A DNA stretch of 64,000 nt from Candidatus Gastranaerophilales bacterium. GTDB lineage: Bacteria > Cyanobacteriota > Vampirovibrionia > Gastranaerophilales > Gastranaerophilaceae. Positions within the stretch are counted from its first letter, which is position 1; the number at the start of each line of letters is the position of its first letter. The notes beneath the pieces were generated by a model, which ran no database searches, was not told where the DNA came from, and was given only the letters and a program-made list of their open reading frames with translations. Below, piece after piece: positions 9,141-17,946 of the stretch. The stretch is taken from contig CALUXX010000006.1 of assembly GCA_944324845.1 (NCBI GenBank), positions 1 to 64,000 of the forward strand. The letters are read 5' to 3'. The position numbers and the translations under genes were made by a program.

Positions 9141-9983
9141 ATGGTTAAAAAGAAATTCATTTTGAATGCGGATGATTTTGGGTTATCTCAGGCACATAAT
9201 CAAGCAGTTTTGGAAGGTTATATTAATGGTTTTTTAACAAGTGCCAGTCTTTGTGCTAATGGGGTTGCGTATGAAAATGCTGTTCATGATATTTTGCCTG
9301 ATTGTCCTAATTTGGGAATTGCTGCTCATTTAAATATCATGGAAGGTAAACCGCTTACGCATTGCCCTATGCTTACAAATATTGATGGAGATTTTAATTC
9401 AGGTTATTTGTATTTGATTTCTAACAGTAAAAAGGAAAAATTTTTAACACAAATTGAAAACGAATTTAGGGCTCAAATTGAAAAAATTATAAAGGATGTT
9501 AAAATTGATCATTTGGATTCTCATGTTCATACACACGCTATTCCTGAAATTTTTAAGATTACCTGTAAACTTGCAAAAGAATACGGTATTAAATATGTGA
9601 GAACTCAGTTTGAAGATTTATATTTTATTCCAAAACTTTCAAAACATTTGAATTTTTCATATCCTTTAAATTTGGTTAAAATAGCGCTGTTGCAATCTTT
9701 TACAAGAATTAATCGTAAAGTTTTGAAAGAGTATGGATTAAAGACAAATGATTATTTAATAGGTGTCGGTTATACAGGCATGATGGATAGTGATGCCATT
9801 TCTTATGGTTTAGAGGGTTTTGATGAGGATTGTGTTATTGAGGCGTTAATTCATCCTTGTAAGTATTCTGATGCTACTGAAAATCACCATACTAAAGAAT
9901 TTTTGATAACTCAGGATATGAAATTAAAAGATACAATTATAAGGTTAGGGTTTGATTTTACAAATTATAAGTGTCTAGATTGA
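9141..9983 (+). CDS. ChbG/HpnK (YdjC-like) carbohydrate deacetylase
   Basis: 280 residues of the YdjC fold, which removes N-acetyl groups from oligosaccharides or lipid-linked sugars using a divalent metal. The N-terminal ADDFG gives the catalytic Asp and a metal Asp at about 11-12. AAHLNIMEG and HLDSHVHTH supply metal-binding histidines. The ATG at 9141 is 6 nt after AAGGA; a TTG five codons earlier is rejected. The stop codon overlaps the next start by one base (TGATG), so translation is coupled. The lipid-linked substrate is inferred from the divergent GT2 gene. Confidence 0.88.
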   Translation: MVKKKFILNADDFGLSQAHNQAVLEGYINGFLTSASLCANGVAYENAVHDILPDCPNLGIAAHLNIMEGKPLTHCPMLTNIDGDFNSGYLYLISNSKKEKFLTQIENEFRAQIEKIIKDVKIDHLDSHVHTHAIPEIFKITCKLAKEYGIKYVRTQFEDLYFIPKLSKHLNFSYPLNLVKIALLQSFTRINRKVLKEYGLKTNDYLIGVGYTGMMDSDAISYGLEGFDEDCVIEALIHPCKYSDATENHHTKEFLITQDMKLKDTIIRLGFDFTNYKCLD

Positions 9984-11806
9984 TGAAAAATCACATTACT
10001 GCTATATTTTTAATAATTTTATGTGTAATATTTTCGGTTTTTACATATTGGTATAATAATTCTAAGAATGTTTTAAATATTTATTCTCCAACAAAAATTG
10101 GTGTTGATTTAAATAATAATAGAATTATTGATACAGATGAAGTCGTTTGTGTTGATAATATTGAAACATTTTCTCTTGAGCCGACAGATGAATTTGTTGA
10201 AAAATATACCAAAAAGTTTAATATTTCCAGACAAGATATTATAAGTCTTGGGTATTTAGCACAGGAATTTGCACAAAAAAGAATAGAAAATACAAGTGCT
10301 AAAATAAAATATACACAAAAGCAAAGTACAAATTGTAAATATGCAGATGTGAAAGTGAAAGATTTTGATTATTCAAAAACACTAGCTCTAAGCGGTTTTG
10401 GAATAGTTGATGGCGAAATTGGCAATCCTGAAAAATTCAAGCATAATTTAGAAATTGCAAGAAAACTTCATTTAGTTATTCTAAATCACCGTTCAGGAAA
10501 ATATCACACTCTTGATTGTCCGTATGGAAAAATTGCACACGATACTGTTATTATTCCTGAAAGACAATTACCATCAAATGCTAAACCTTGTAAATTTTGT
10601 CACAAGGTCGTTAAAACTACTCAAAATAGAACTTTTGAACATAAAGTTAATTTGTATAAAGATACAATACCTGAAATTCCACAACCGAGTTTGAAAACGA
10701 CAAGTGGAAGTATTATGGTTTATTTGACTGATTTTACAAAACAATTATTTCCGCAAAGAGAATGCAAAACCCAAGCGTGTAAAGAATTTATACATCTTGT
10801 TGATAGCGCAAAAGAAAGTATTGATATTGCGATTTTTGGATATGATGAAATTCCTGCAATAACAGATGCTTTGAATAGAGCTAAGGCAAGAAATGTTAGA
10901 ATTAGATTTGTTTATGATGAAACTTTTAATTCTTATACAAATTATTATAAAGATAATTCAAAAATAATAGAACTTGCGCAAAGTTCACGCTCAGATAGAA
11001 ATCCGGAATCAAAAAATTTAAGTAATGCTCTTATGCACAACAAATTTATAATATTTGATAATAATATTGTTTATACGGGTTCAATGAATTTTTCACCAAC
11101 AGGAATTTCTGGTTATGATGTGAATGATATTATTGTTATTAATTCACATGATGTTGCGAGTCTTTATACTGCAGAATTTGAGCAAATGTTAAACGGTAAA
11201 TTCCACACAAGTAAAATTAAATTACCTCAAAATAAAATATTTAATATAGGTGGTACTGTTGTTGAAATTTATTTTTCGCCAAAAGATAAAAGTTCTGATA
11301 GGATAGTTCAAATTCTTAATGGTGCAAAGCATTATATCTATATGCCGGCGTTTCTTATCACAAATTCAAAAATTGCAGATGCTATGATTGCTGCAAAATC
11401 AAGAGGTGTTGATGTTAGAGTTATAATTGATGCAAATAGTGTATTTACAAGAAATTCAAAACATTCACATTTGCGCAAAAGTGGCGTTATGCTAAAAACC
11501 GAAAATTATGCAGGAAAATTGCATTCTAAAATGATTATTGTTGATGATGAATATTTGATTACTGGTTCTATGAACTTTTCAAATAGTGGTGAAAATAGAA
11601 ATGATGAAAACTTACTTATTATAAAAGATAAGAAAATATCTAAATTGCATAAAGATTTCTTCTTGTATTTATGGACAATGATTCCGAATAAATACTTGAA
11701 GCGAAATGCACATCCTGAAAGTCGAGATTCAATCGGATCTTGTTCTGATGGTGTTGATAATAATTTTAACGGTAAGATAGATAAAGCCGAAGCCCTTTGT
11801 AAATAA
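9983..11806 (+). CDS. membrane-anchored phospholipase D-like protein with Zn- and Ca-type motifs
   Basis: 607 residues. A signal anchor occupies about residues 6-25. It is followed by DLNNNRIIDTDE, an EF-hand-like calcium loop. A Cys/His cluster (HTLDCPYGK, then KPCKFCHK) resembles the Ada-type zinc ribbon seen beside secreted nucleases. Two PLD catalytic HKD motifs follow: HNKFIIFDNN (His352) and HSKMIIVDDE (His514), each succeeded by TGSMNFS. The C-terminus has a second acidic loop, DGVDNNFNGKIDKAE, flanked by Cys. The family includes nucleases (Nuc-like) and phospholipases; the zinc ribbon favours a nuclease outside the cytoplasm. A GTG at 9971 is an alternative start. Confidence 0.82.
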   Translation: MKNHITAIFLIILCVIFSVFTYWYNNSKNVLNIYSPTKIGVDLNNNRIIDTDEVVCVDNIETFSLEPTDEFVEKYTKKFNISRQDIISLGYLAQEFAQKRIENTSAKIKYTQKQSTNCKYADVKVKDFDYSKTLALSGFGIVDGEIGNPEKFKHNLEIARKLHLVILNHRSGKYHTLDCPYGKIAHDTVIIPERQLPSNAKPCKFCHKVVKTTQNRTFEHKVNLYKDTIPEIPQPSLKTTSGSIMVYLTDFTKQLFPQRECKTQACKEFIHLVDSAKESIDIAIFGYDEIPAITDALNRAKARNVRIRFVYDETFNSYTNYYKDNSKIIELAQSSRSDRNPESKNLSNALMHNKFIIFDNNIVYTGSMNFSPTGISGYDVNDIIVINSHDVASLYTAEFEQMLNGKFHTSKIKLPQNKIFNIGGTVVEIYFSPKDKSSDRIVQILNGAKHYIYMPAFLITNSKIADAMIAAKSRGVDVRVIIDANSVFTRNSKHSHLRKSGVMLKTENYAGKLHSKMIIVDDEYLITGSMNFSNSGENRNDENLLIIKDKKISKLHKDFFLYLWTMIPNKYLKRNAHPESRDSIGSCSDGVDNNFNGKIDKAEALCK

Positions 11807-11822
11807 GGGCTTCGGCTTTTTT
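11783..11822 (+). terminator. terminator overlapping the end of the PLD gene
   Basis: AAAGCCGAAGCCCTT (11783-11797) pairs with AAGGGCTTCGGCTTT and leads into a T-run. The left arm encodes the last residues of the PLD-like protein, and the stop codon sits in the loop. It may also serve lpxA on the other strand. Confidence 0.88.
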
Positions 11823-11846
11823 ATTATTATTGAATTTTATTTTTAA

Positions 11847-12656
11847 TTAGTCTTCGCTTTCAAGACATTCGTGTCCTGATTTGTGAGATTTTAGTAAAAC
11901 TCCGCGTTTTGAAGTTTGTATAAATTCAATCATTTTTTCAATATATTCGTTCATTGGAATTTCAGCCTTAATTTTTTCGATGGCTTGTGAAGTATTGTAA
12001 TCTTCAGAAATTAACAATTTGAACGCTTCATTTGTTGCAGTTCTTATTTCAAGAGGTACTCCACGTCTTTTTAGAGCTACAACGTTTATTCCACGAGGAA
12101 CAGGAGGTCTGCCTTCACCTTTAGAATATGGTAGAATATCTTGACGAGATGCTGAAAATCCACTGATAATAGCCATATCACCAATTCTGATGTTTTGATG
12201 AAATACGCTCATTCCGCCAACAAATGCGCCAAATCCAACGTGAACGTGTCCGCCTAAAGTTACAAGATTTGCAAGGATTACTTGATCTGCTAAAACGCAG
12301 TTGTGAGCAACATGTGAACCTACCATTAGCAAACATTTATTACCAATTCTTGTTGTAAAATCACCACAAGCTGCGCCTCTATGAATTGTTACGTTTTCTT
12401 TTATAATTGTTTCATCTCCGATAACAACTTTTGTAGGTTCGCCTTTGTATCCCAAATCCTGCGGTTCTGAACCTATTGTTGCAAAAGGTGATATAGTACA
12501 ATTTTTGCCTATTTCTGCAAATTCTATATGAGCATTTGAAATTACTCTTGTTCCGCTTCCTATTTTTACACCTTCTCCTATTATAACGTAAGGTCCTATA
12601 ATTGCATCTTCAGCGATTTGTGCTGATGGATGAATTATTGCAGTTTTATCTATCAT
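11847..12656 (-). CDS. lpxA: UDP-N-acetylglucosamine acyltransferase
   Basis: First enzyme of lipid A synthesis: it adds a 3-hydroxyacyl chain from acyl carrier protein to UDP-GlcNAc in the cytoplasm. 269 residues, close to the E. coli length. Left-handed beta-helix hexapeptide repeats fill about residues 3-185. The active-site segment SHVAHNC places His115 and His118, the latter matching the catalytic histidine. LANLVTLGGHVHVG and GGMSVFHQ are typical. A helical C-terminus follows, with an extra acidic tail of about 12 residues. GGAGAGATT precedes the ATG. No other lpx gene is adjacent. Its presence shows a Gram-negative outer membrane. Confidence 0.95.
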   Translation of the reverse strand: MIDKTAIIHPSAQIAEDAIIGPYVIIGEGVKIGSGTRVISNAHIEFAEIGKNCTISPFATIGSEPQDLGYKGEPTKVVIGDETIIKENVTIHRGAACGDFTTRIGNKCLLMVGSHVAHNCVLADQVILANLVTLGGHVHVGFGAFVGGMSVFHQNIRIGDMAIISGFSASRQDILPYSKGEGRPPVPRGINVVALKRRGVPLEIRTATNEAFKLLISEDYNTSQAIEKIKAEIPMNEYIEKMIEFIQTSKRGVLLKSHKSGHECLESED

Positions 12657-12754
12657 AATCTCTCCTATCTTTTCTTTTCCATATTAGTAATTATATTACA
12701 AACCTATTCAATAGTGAAATCCTTTATATTATTTTAATATAACCCCTTAACTCA

Positions 12755-12781
12755 TTTACAAATAAGGTTTAATATTATAAT
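12755..12781 (+). promoter_or_regulatory. probable promoter of the M29 aminopeptidase gene
   Basis: TTTACA (12755-12760) and TATAAT (12776-12781) are separated by 15 nt, shorter than ideal. An AAGGAG site and the ATG at 12808 follow. The region also separates the gene from divergent lpxA. Confidence 0.45.
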
Positions 12782-12807
12782 ATAAGTGAAAAAGGAGAGA
12801 GATTATT

Positions 12808-13914
12808 ATGCAAAAAACAGTTTGGGATAAGTACGCACAAGTTCTTGTGGACTATTCAACAGATGTTCAAAAAGGTGATTTGGTGCTTATTAAGTCAGAT
12901 TCAATTTATGCAAAAGATTTGGTTAGAGCGGTTTATAGAAGAGTTTTAGAAAAAGGTGCAAATCCTATCGTTAGAAGTTCCTACGGTGATATGGCTGAAA
13001 TATTTTTGAAACTCGCTTCAGATGAACAGTTAGACTATATAGATCCAATGTCGCAATTAGAATATGATGTTGTTGATAAATATATTTCTATAGGTGCACC
13101 GCTAAATACAAAGAGTTTGTCTAATGCTGATTTAGCAAAACTTTCAAGACGCGGAAAAGCAACAAAACAATTATCCGAAAAATTGATGAAGCGCTCAGCT
13201 GAAGGGAAAGCAAAATGGGTTATTGCAGATGTTCCAACACATGCACTTGCTCAGGAAGCAAAAATGTCTTTTGATGAATATTCAGAATTTTTATTCAAAT
13301 CTTGTTATTTGGATTTAGACGATCCTGTAGCAAAATTAAAAGAACTTGATGCAAAACAAGAAGCTTGGGTAAAATATTTAGATAATGTTAAAAATATCCA
13401 TATCGTGGGCGAAAAAACAGATATAACATTTAATGTTGAGGGTAGAAAATGGATTAATTGCTCCGGTTTGAATAATTATCCTGATGGTGAAGTCTTTACT
13501 TCCCCTGTAGAAAATGGAATTAATGGTGAAATCTATTTTGATCTTCCTCAAAATTATCGCGGCAACAGTGCAAAAGGAGTTCTATTAGTAATTAAGGATG
13601 GTAGAATTGTTGAAGCACATGCCGAGCAAGGTGAAGAATTTTTGAATGCAATGCTTGATATGGATGAAGGTTCTCGTGGAATTGGTGAAATTGCAATTGG
13701 TACAAATGATGAAATTCAAAACGTAACAGGTAATATTCTATTCGATGAGAAAATCGGCGGTTCTATTCATATGGCAGCAGGTGCATCTTATCCTGAAACA
13801 GGCGGAAAAAATGTTTCCGGTCTTCATTGGGATATGATTAAAAATATGAAAAATGGCGGTAAAATCTATGCCGATGATAAATTAATTTATGAAAATGGTA
13901 AAATGATAATTTAG
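12808..13914 (+). CDS. M29 family aminopeptidase
   Basis: 368 residues of the thermophilic aminopeptidase family (AmpS/AmpT type), a cytoplasmic metallo-exopeptidase that trims N-terminal residues from peptides. The N-terminal alpha/beta domain precedes a C-terminal catalytic part. Likely metal ligands and catalytic acids lie in EVFTSPVENG, GIGEIAIG, SIHMAAGASYPETGG and GLHWDMI, the family's E-E-H-H-D order. AAAGGAGAGAG lies upstream of the ATG. It is monocistronic, ending at a terminator. Confidence 0.88.
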   Translation: MQKTVWDKYAQVLVDYSTDVQKGDLVLIKSDSIYAKDLVRAVYRRVLEKGANPIVRSSYGDMAEIFLKLASDEQLDYIDPMSQLEYDVVDKYISIGAPLNTKSLSNADLAKLSRRGKATKQLSEKLMKRSAEGKAKWVIADVPTHALAQEAKMSFDEYSEFLFKSCYLDLDDPVAKLKELDAKQEAWVKYLDNVKNIHIVGEKTDITFNVEGRKWINCSGLNNYPDGEVFTSPVENGINGEIYFDLPQNYRGNSAKGVLLVIKDGRIVEAHAEQGEEFLNAMLDMDEGSRGIGEIAIGTNDEIQNVTGNILFDEKIGGSIHMAAGASYPETGGKNVSGLHWDMIKNMKNGGKIYADDKLIYENGKMII

Positions 13915-13938
13915 AATATTTTGAATAATAATCAATTA

Positions 13939-13969
13939 AAAAAGAACCGGTAATATACCGGTTCTTTTT
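13939..13969. terminator. bidirectional terminator between M29 peptidase and rpsI
   Basis: AAAAAGAACCGGTA pairs with TACCGGTTCTTTTT around a 3-nt loop. It lies between two convergent genes and can end the long ribosomal operon on the minus strand as well. Confidence 0.85.
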
Positions 13970-14002
13970 GTATGTATAAAACGAAAAATCGTTTTGCGTT
14001 GA

Positions 14003-14398
14003 TTAACGTTTTGAGAATTGGAATCTCTTACGAGCTCTTTTTCTACCATATTTTTTACGTTCTTTAACACGTGGGTCACGAGTTAGTAAACCTTCTAGTT
14101 TAAGAACATTTTTGTATTCTTCGTTAGATTTTACTAATGCTCTTGAAATACCGTGTCTGATTGCACCACATTGTGATACAACACCGCCACCTACAGCTTT
14201 AACTCTAACATCATATCTGTCTTGAGTTTCTGTTAATACAAGTGGTCTATATACCAACATTTCAATAGCTGGTCTGTTTCCGATGTAATCATTTAATTTT
14301 TTGCCGTTAACAAAGATTCTACCTGAACCTTTTACTAATTTTACAACTGCAATAGAGGTTTTTCTACGGCCTGTTGCTTTAATTTCAGTATCTGCCAT
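14003..14398 (-). CDS. rpsI: 30S ribosomal protein S9
   Basis: 131 residues with the S9 signature ATGRRKTSIAVV at the start, GGGVVSQCGAIRHGISRAL in the middle, and the basic tail RKRFQFSKR whose final KR reaches the ribosomal P site. Its ATG overlaps the rplM stop by one base (TAATG), giving translational coupling. It is the last gene of the operon. Confidence 0.97.
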   Translation of the reverse strand: MADTEIKATGRRKTSIAVVKLVKGSGRIFVNGKKLNDYIGNRPAIEMLVYRPLVLTETQDRYDVRVKAVGGGVVSQCGAIRHGISRALVKSNEEYKNVLKLEGLLTRDPRVKERKKYGRKRARKRFQFSKR

Positions 14399-14835
14399 TA
14401 TTTAGCCTCCTTTGGTAATACAATTGGTTTTTGTGCTGCATGTGGATGTTCAGAACCAACATATACTTTCAATTTGTTGAATTGTTCTGCACCTAATGTA
14501 TTGTGTTGTAACATACCACGAACTGCATGTTCAATAACGATTCTAGGATCTTTTTCCATTAATTCTTTGAAACTAGCTGATTTTAAACCACCTGGATATC
14601 CTGTGTGGTGTAAATAAATTTTGTCAGTTTCTTTCTTACCTGTTACTCTCACTTTTTCAGCGTTAATAACGATTACAAAATCACCGGTATCAACATTTGG
14701 AGTGTATTCAGGTTTGTTTTTTCCTCTTAAAATGTTTGCAATTCTTGTTGCTAGACGACCTAATACTTCGCCTTCAGCATCGATTACATACCATTTTCTT
14801 TCTACTTCTAGAGGTTTTGCTGAATATGTTTTCAT
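14398..14835 (-). CDS. rplM: 50S ribosomal protein L13
   Basis: 145 residues, standard bacterial length. Motifs typical of L13 are [16 protein letters not shown], the [16 protein letters not shown] segment and [19 protein letters not shown] stands before the ATG. It follows truA, as in Cyanobacteria, and is coupled to rpsI. Confidence 0.97.
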   Translation of the reverse strand: MKTYSAKPLEVERKWYVIDAEGEVLGRLATRIANILRGKNKPEYTPNVDTGDFVIVINAEKVRVTGKKETDKIYLHHTGYPGGLKSASFKELMEKDPRIVIEHAVRGMLQHNTLGAEQFNKLKVYVGSEHPHAAQKPIVLPKEAK

Positions 14836-14856
14836 TGCATTTCTCCGTTTATTATT

Positions 14857-15681
14857 TTAATACATTACTTTCATTAATGTTAATCCGTATGGACTAACGG
14901 TCATTCCCGCTTTAGTGCGGTCTTTAGATTCTAAAACATATTTCATATGCTCAGAATCCAAATTGTGTCCTTCTATTTCCAGAAGTGTTCCGACAATCGT
15001 TCTTACCATATTGTATAAAAATCTGTTTCCTACAATATCAATAGAAACTTTGTCGTCGGCTTTTGAAACTTTCGCCTCATATAAAGTACATATTTTGCTC
15101 GGGTTTAGCGTTCCGGAACTCTTGAAACTCGAAAAATCATGTTCCCCTAGTAGGTAATCTAATGATTTTTGCATTCTGTCTAAGTCTATCTTGAATTTTA
15201 CTCTCATCAAATCTCCATCAAATGCGTTTTTACATCTTCTGTTAATAAATTCATATCTGTAATAACGCTTCTTGGCGGATTTTTGAGCGTGAAATCTTGA
15301 ATCAACTAATTCCAAGTCAGTGACGGATATATCATCAGGTAATATTTCATTTATCGAATAGAGAAACTTTGAAGCAACAATCATTTCGTCTGTGTCAAAA
15401 TGAACTACTTGACCTTTTGAGTTTACTCCTTTATCCGTTCTTCCGGAAAATATTGTCTTTATTTGCCGATTATTTTTATTTTGGCTAAAACCTTCACACT
15501 GAGTATTTTCATCTGTCGATTCAATCTCAGTGTTATAAGGTTTTCCAAGTATCAATGTACAAAGTGCTTTTTCAAGTTCTCCTTGTATTGTTGGAGAGTC
15601 TATTTGTTTGCCGTTTTCAAATTGAATTTGGCTTCCTGAATAATTCTTTCCTATATATTGAACTTTAAAAGCATAACGCAT
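14857..15681 (-). CDS. truA: tRNA pseudouridine(38-40) synthase
   Basis: Modifies U38-U40 in the tRNA anticodon arm. 274 residues. The catalytic aspartate is in SGRTDKGVNSKGQ (Asp83), and the C-terminal FLYNMVRTIVGTLLE segment is typical. An acidic, Asn-rich insert of about 25 residues (roughly 50-74) sits before the catalytic strand and is absent from the E. coli enzyme. It starts 6 nt after the rplQ stop with no clear ribosome site, suggesting coupling. The rplQ-truA-rplM-rpsI order is that of Cyanobacteria. Confidence 0.95.
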   Translation of the reverse strand: MRYAFKVQYIGKNYSGSQIQFENGKQIDSPTIQGELEKALCTLILGKPYNTEIESTDENTQCEGFSQNKNNRQIKTIFSGRTDKGVNSKGQVVHFDTDEMIVASKFLYSINEILPDDISVTDLELVDSRFHAQKSAKKRYYRYEFINRRCKNAFDGDLMRVKFKIDLDRMQKSLDYLLGEHDFSSFKSSGTLNPSKICTLYEAKVSKADDKVSIDIVGNRFLYNMVRTIVGTLLEIEGHNLDSEHMKYVLESKDRTKAGMTVSPYGLTLMKVMY

Positions 15682-15687
15682 TAACTA

Positions 15688-16116
15688 TTACACCAATTGA
15701 ATTAATGCCATTTCTGAAGCATCGCCACGTCTTGGTGGTAAGTGATATATTCTTGTGTATCCACCATTCTTTTGAGAATATTGTTTGCCGATTATTACAA
15801 ATAATTTTCTCAATACTGTTTGTGATGCTAATTTCTTATCTGCTTGTGGTGCATCAAATACTTCTCCTGATGCCAAGTCCATATATTTACCTGTTTCTTT
15901 ATTGTAAATATATCTTGCTGCTTGACGTATAGAATGAAGATCGCCTTTTTTTGCAAGAGTGATAATCTTTTCTGCATATGGTTTCAATGCTTTTGCACGA
16001 GCCAATGTTGTTGTGATTTCACCGTGTACAAAAAGTTCAGTCGCTAAAGAACGCAACAATGCCTTTCTTTGGTCTTGCGCTTTTCCTAGCGTATGTTTTT
16101 TACACATATGTCTCAT
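15688..16116 (-). CDS. rplQ: 50S ribosomal protein L17
   Basis: 142 residues. The N-terminus MRHMCKKHTLGKAQDQRKAL matches the L17 signature MRH..xxxLGR...HR.AL, and GGYTRIYHLPPRRGD is the typical C-terminal part. It is longer than E. coli L17 (127 residues), with a short insertion around residues 70-90 (NKETGKYMDLASGEV). AAAGGAT precedes the ATG. Confidence 0.95.
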   Translation of the reverse strand: MRHMCKKHTLGKAQDQRKALLRSLATELFVHGEITTTLARAKALKPYAEKIITLAKKGDLHSIRQAARYIYNKETGKYMDLASGEVFDAPQADKKLASQTVLRKLFVIIGKQYSQKNGGYTRIYHLPPRRGDASEMALIQLV

Positions 16117-16170
16117 TTTTCTTTATCCTTTACTTATTAATTAATTGTATTCTCGTAGGATTTAACGGGG

Positions 16171-17145
16171 TTAGCCGATTAAATCTTCTTCCACTGGGCT
16201 TGGAGCTAGGTCTAAACCAAAGTGGTGTAGTCTTTCGATAACTTCATCTGATGATTTTTTACCGAAATTCTTTATATTTAATAAATCATGTTCTGATTTC
16301 TTTAATAATTCAGCCATTGAGTTGATGCTTGCTCTTTTCAAACAATTATATGCTCTTACAGATAATTCAAGTTCTTCAATTGTCATTGTTGGAACTTCTT
16401 CTTCTTCTGTTTTTTCAACTTCTACTTCTGCTGATGCAATCGGTGATACTGCAGGTTGCCCTGTAATTGATGCGATTTGCATAAAGTGTTCGATTAATAG
16501 ATTTGATGCTTGGCTTAATGCGTTTTGTACATCGATTGAACCGTTTGACCAGATTTCTAATGTTAATTTATCAAAGTCTAATGCATCTCCTACACGTGCA
16601 CTTTCAACATTGTAACTTACTCGTTTGATTGGCATAAATGTTGCATCAATAGGTAACATATCTATTGTTGCATCTTTTGCATCTCTTGGAACATCGTGTG
16701 GTACATATCCTTTGCCGGTATCTACTATGATATCTGCATGAAATGAACCGCCGTCTGCAACTGTACAAATTAACCAGTCTGGGTTAACCACTTTTACACC
16801 TGCAGGTAATTGAATATCGCTGGCTAATACTGGTCCCGGTTTATCTACATCAATTCTTAAGTGTTGTGATTCTTTTGATTCAGTTTTTACTACTAAACCC
16901 TTTAAATTCAACATTACGTCTATAACGTCTTCTAATACACCCGGAATTGCTGTATATTCGTGAGTAATACCTTCGATTCTTGCACTGGTAACAGCTGTAC
17001 CTTCTAGACTTGATAATAATACTCGTCTTAATGAGTTACCAACTGTTGTCCCGAAACCCCTTTCTAATGGTTCAATTACAAATTTTCCGTACTGTGAACC
17101 ATCAGAACTTGTTGTTGTATTAACACATTTAATTTTTAATTCCAT
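16171..17145 (-). CDS. rpoA: RNA polymerase alpha subunit
   Basis: 324 residues. The N-terminal dimerisation domain includes FVIEPLERGFGTTVGNSLRR (about 22-41) and LLSSLEGTAVTSARIEG. A linker rich in Glu (about 235-250) leads to the C-terminal domain with ELELSVRAYNCLKRASI, which contacts UP elements and activators. CTAGGAGAA precedes the ATG. Standard position between rpsD and rplQ. Confidence 0.97.
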   Translation of the reverse strand: MELKIKCVNTTTSSDGSQYGKFVIEPLERGFGTTVGNSLRRVLLSSLEGTAVTSARIEGITHEYTAIPGVLEDVIDVMLNLKGLVVKTESKESQHLRIDVDKPGPVLASDIQLPAGVKVVNPDWLICTVADGGSFHADIIVDTGKGYVPHDVPRDAKDATIDMLPIDATFMPIKRVSYNVESARVGDALDFDKLTLEIWSNGSIDVQNALSQASNLLIEHFMQIASITGQPAVSPIASAEVEVEKTEEEEVPTMTIEELELSVRAYNCLKRASINSMAELLKKSEHDLLNIKNFGKKSSDEVIERLHHFGLDLAPSPVEEDLIG

Positions 17146-17215
17146 TATTTTATTCTCCTAGTTTTTATCTACTTAATTGTTAGTTATATAAGTTAATGCT
17201 TATTACTTACAATTT

Positions 17216-17818
17216 CTACTTAGAATAATATTCAATTACAAGTTGTTCTTTTATTTCAGGATCTAATTCTTCTCTTTCTGGAATTCTATCGAATGTTATT
17301 TTTAATGCTTCTTTATCGATTGTCATCCATGCTGGTGCACATGCCATATCAATCATGCCAATTACATCATTTAAGTATTTTGAACTCTTTGTCTTGATTG
17401 TAATTACATCGCCAGCTTTTACTAAGTATGAAGGAATATCTACCTTCTTACCGTTTACAAGTACGTGACCGTGGTTAACTATTTGTCTTGTTTGTTTACG
17501 AGTTATACCAAATCCTGCTCTGAATAAAATGTTATCTAATCTTGCTTCAAGTAATTGTAACAAAATTGTACCGGTAACACCTTTTCTTCTTGCTGCTTCG
17601 TTATAGTATCTTACGAATTGTTTTTCACTTACCAAATATGTGAATCTGATCTTTTGTTTTTCTGCTAAGTGAATTGCATATTCAGAAAGTTTCTTTCTTA
17701 CTGCACCATGTTGTCCTGATGAAGTTTGTCTCATTGATGATGTTAACTTTCTGTTTGATAAGTCTTTAACCTTTTTGTTTCTGAATAATTTATTGGTTGG
17801 TCCTGTATATCTTGACAT
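17216..17818 (-). CDS. rpsD: 30S ribosomal protein S4
   Basis: Primary 16S rRNA-binding protein, 200 residues. It begins MSRYTGPTNKLFRNKKVKDL, and the S4 RNA-binding domain has RLDNILFRAGFG and RQIVNHGHVLVNGKKVDIPSY. There is no zinc-binding Cys cluster at the N-terminus, so it is the C-minus type. S4 commonly represses its own synthesis through an mRNA structure. A strongly folded leader lies directly upstream (17844-17936), consistent with such control. Confidence 0.97.
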   Translation of the reverse strand: MSRYTGPTNKLFRNKKVKDLSNRKLTSSMRQTSSGQHGAVRKKLSEYAIHLAEKQKIRFTYLVSEKQFVRYYNEAARRKGVTGTILLQLLEARLDNILFRAGFGITRKQTRQIVNHGHVLVNGKKVDIPSYLVKAGDVITIKTKSSKYLNDVIGMIDMACAPAWMTIDKEALKITFDRIPEREELDPEIKEQLVIEYYSK

Positions 17819-17843
17819 TGTTTATTTTTCTCCTTTTTCTTGT

Positions 17844-17936
17844 GCGGGGCATCTATGGTTTGCGTATGGACTATTTACGCAAGCCCCCGCGATTTTTACT
17901 AACTTCTTCCTTTTGTCAGAGCTTACGACATCTGAC
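17844..17936 (-). promoter_or_regulatory. structured leader upstream of rpsD, candidate S4 autoregulatory element
   Basis: In the 128-nt gap between rpsK and rpsD the minus strand forms two elements. The first is a stem GTCAGA/TCTGAC (17931-17936 with 17915-17920). The second is a compound hairpin with outer stem GCGGGGGC/GCCCCGC (17883-17890 with 17844-17850, one bulge) and inner perfect stem TTGCGTA/TACGCAA (17876-17882 with 17860-17866) around a 9-nt loop. GC content is far above the surroundings. The rpsD ribosome site follows about 15 nt later. No T-run follows, so it is not a plain terminator. S4 binding is inferred from the family habit. Confidence 0.55.
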
Positions 17937-17946
17937 TTACGTAAAA

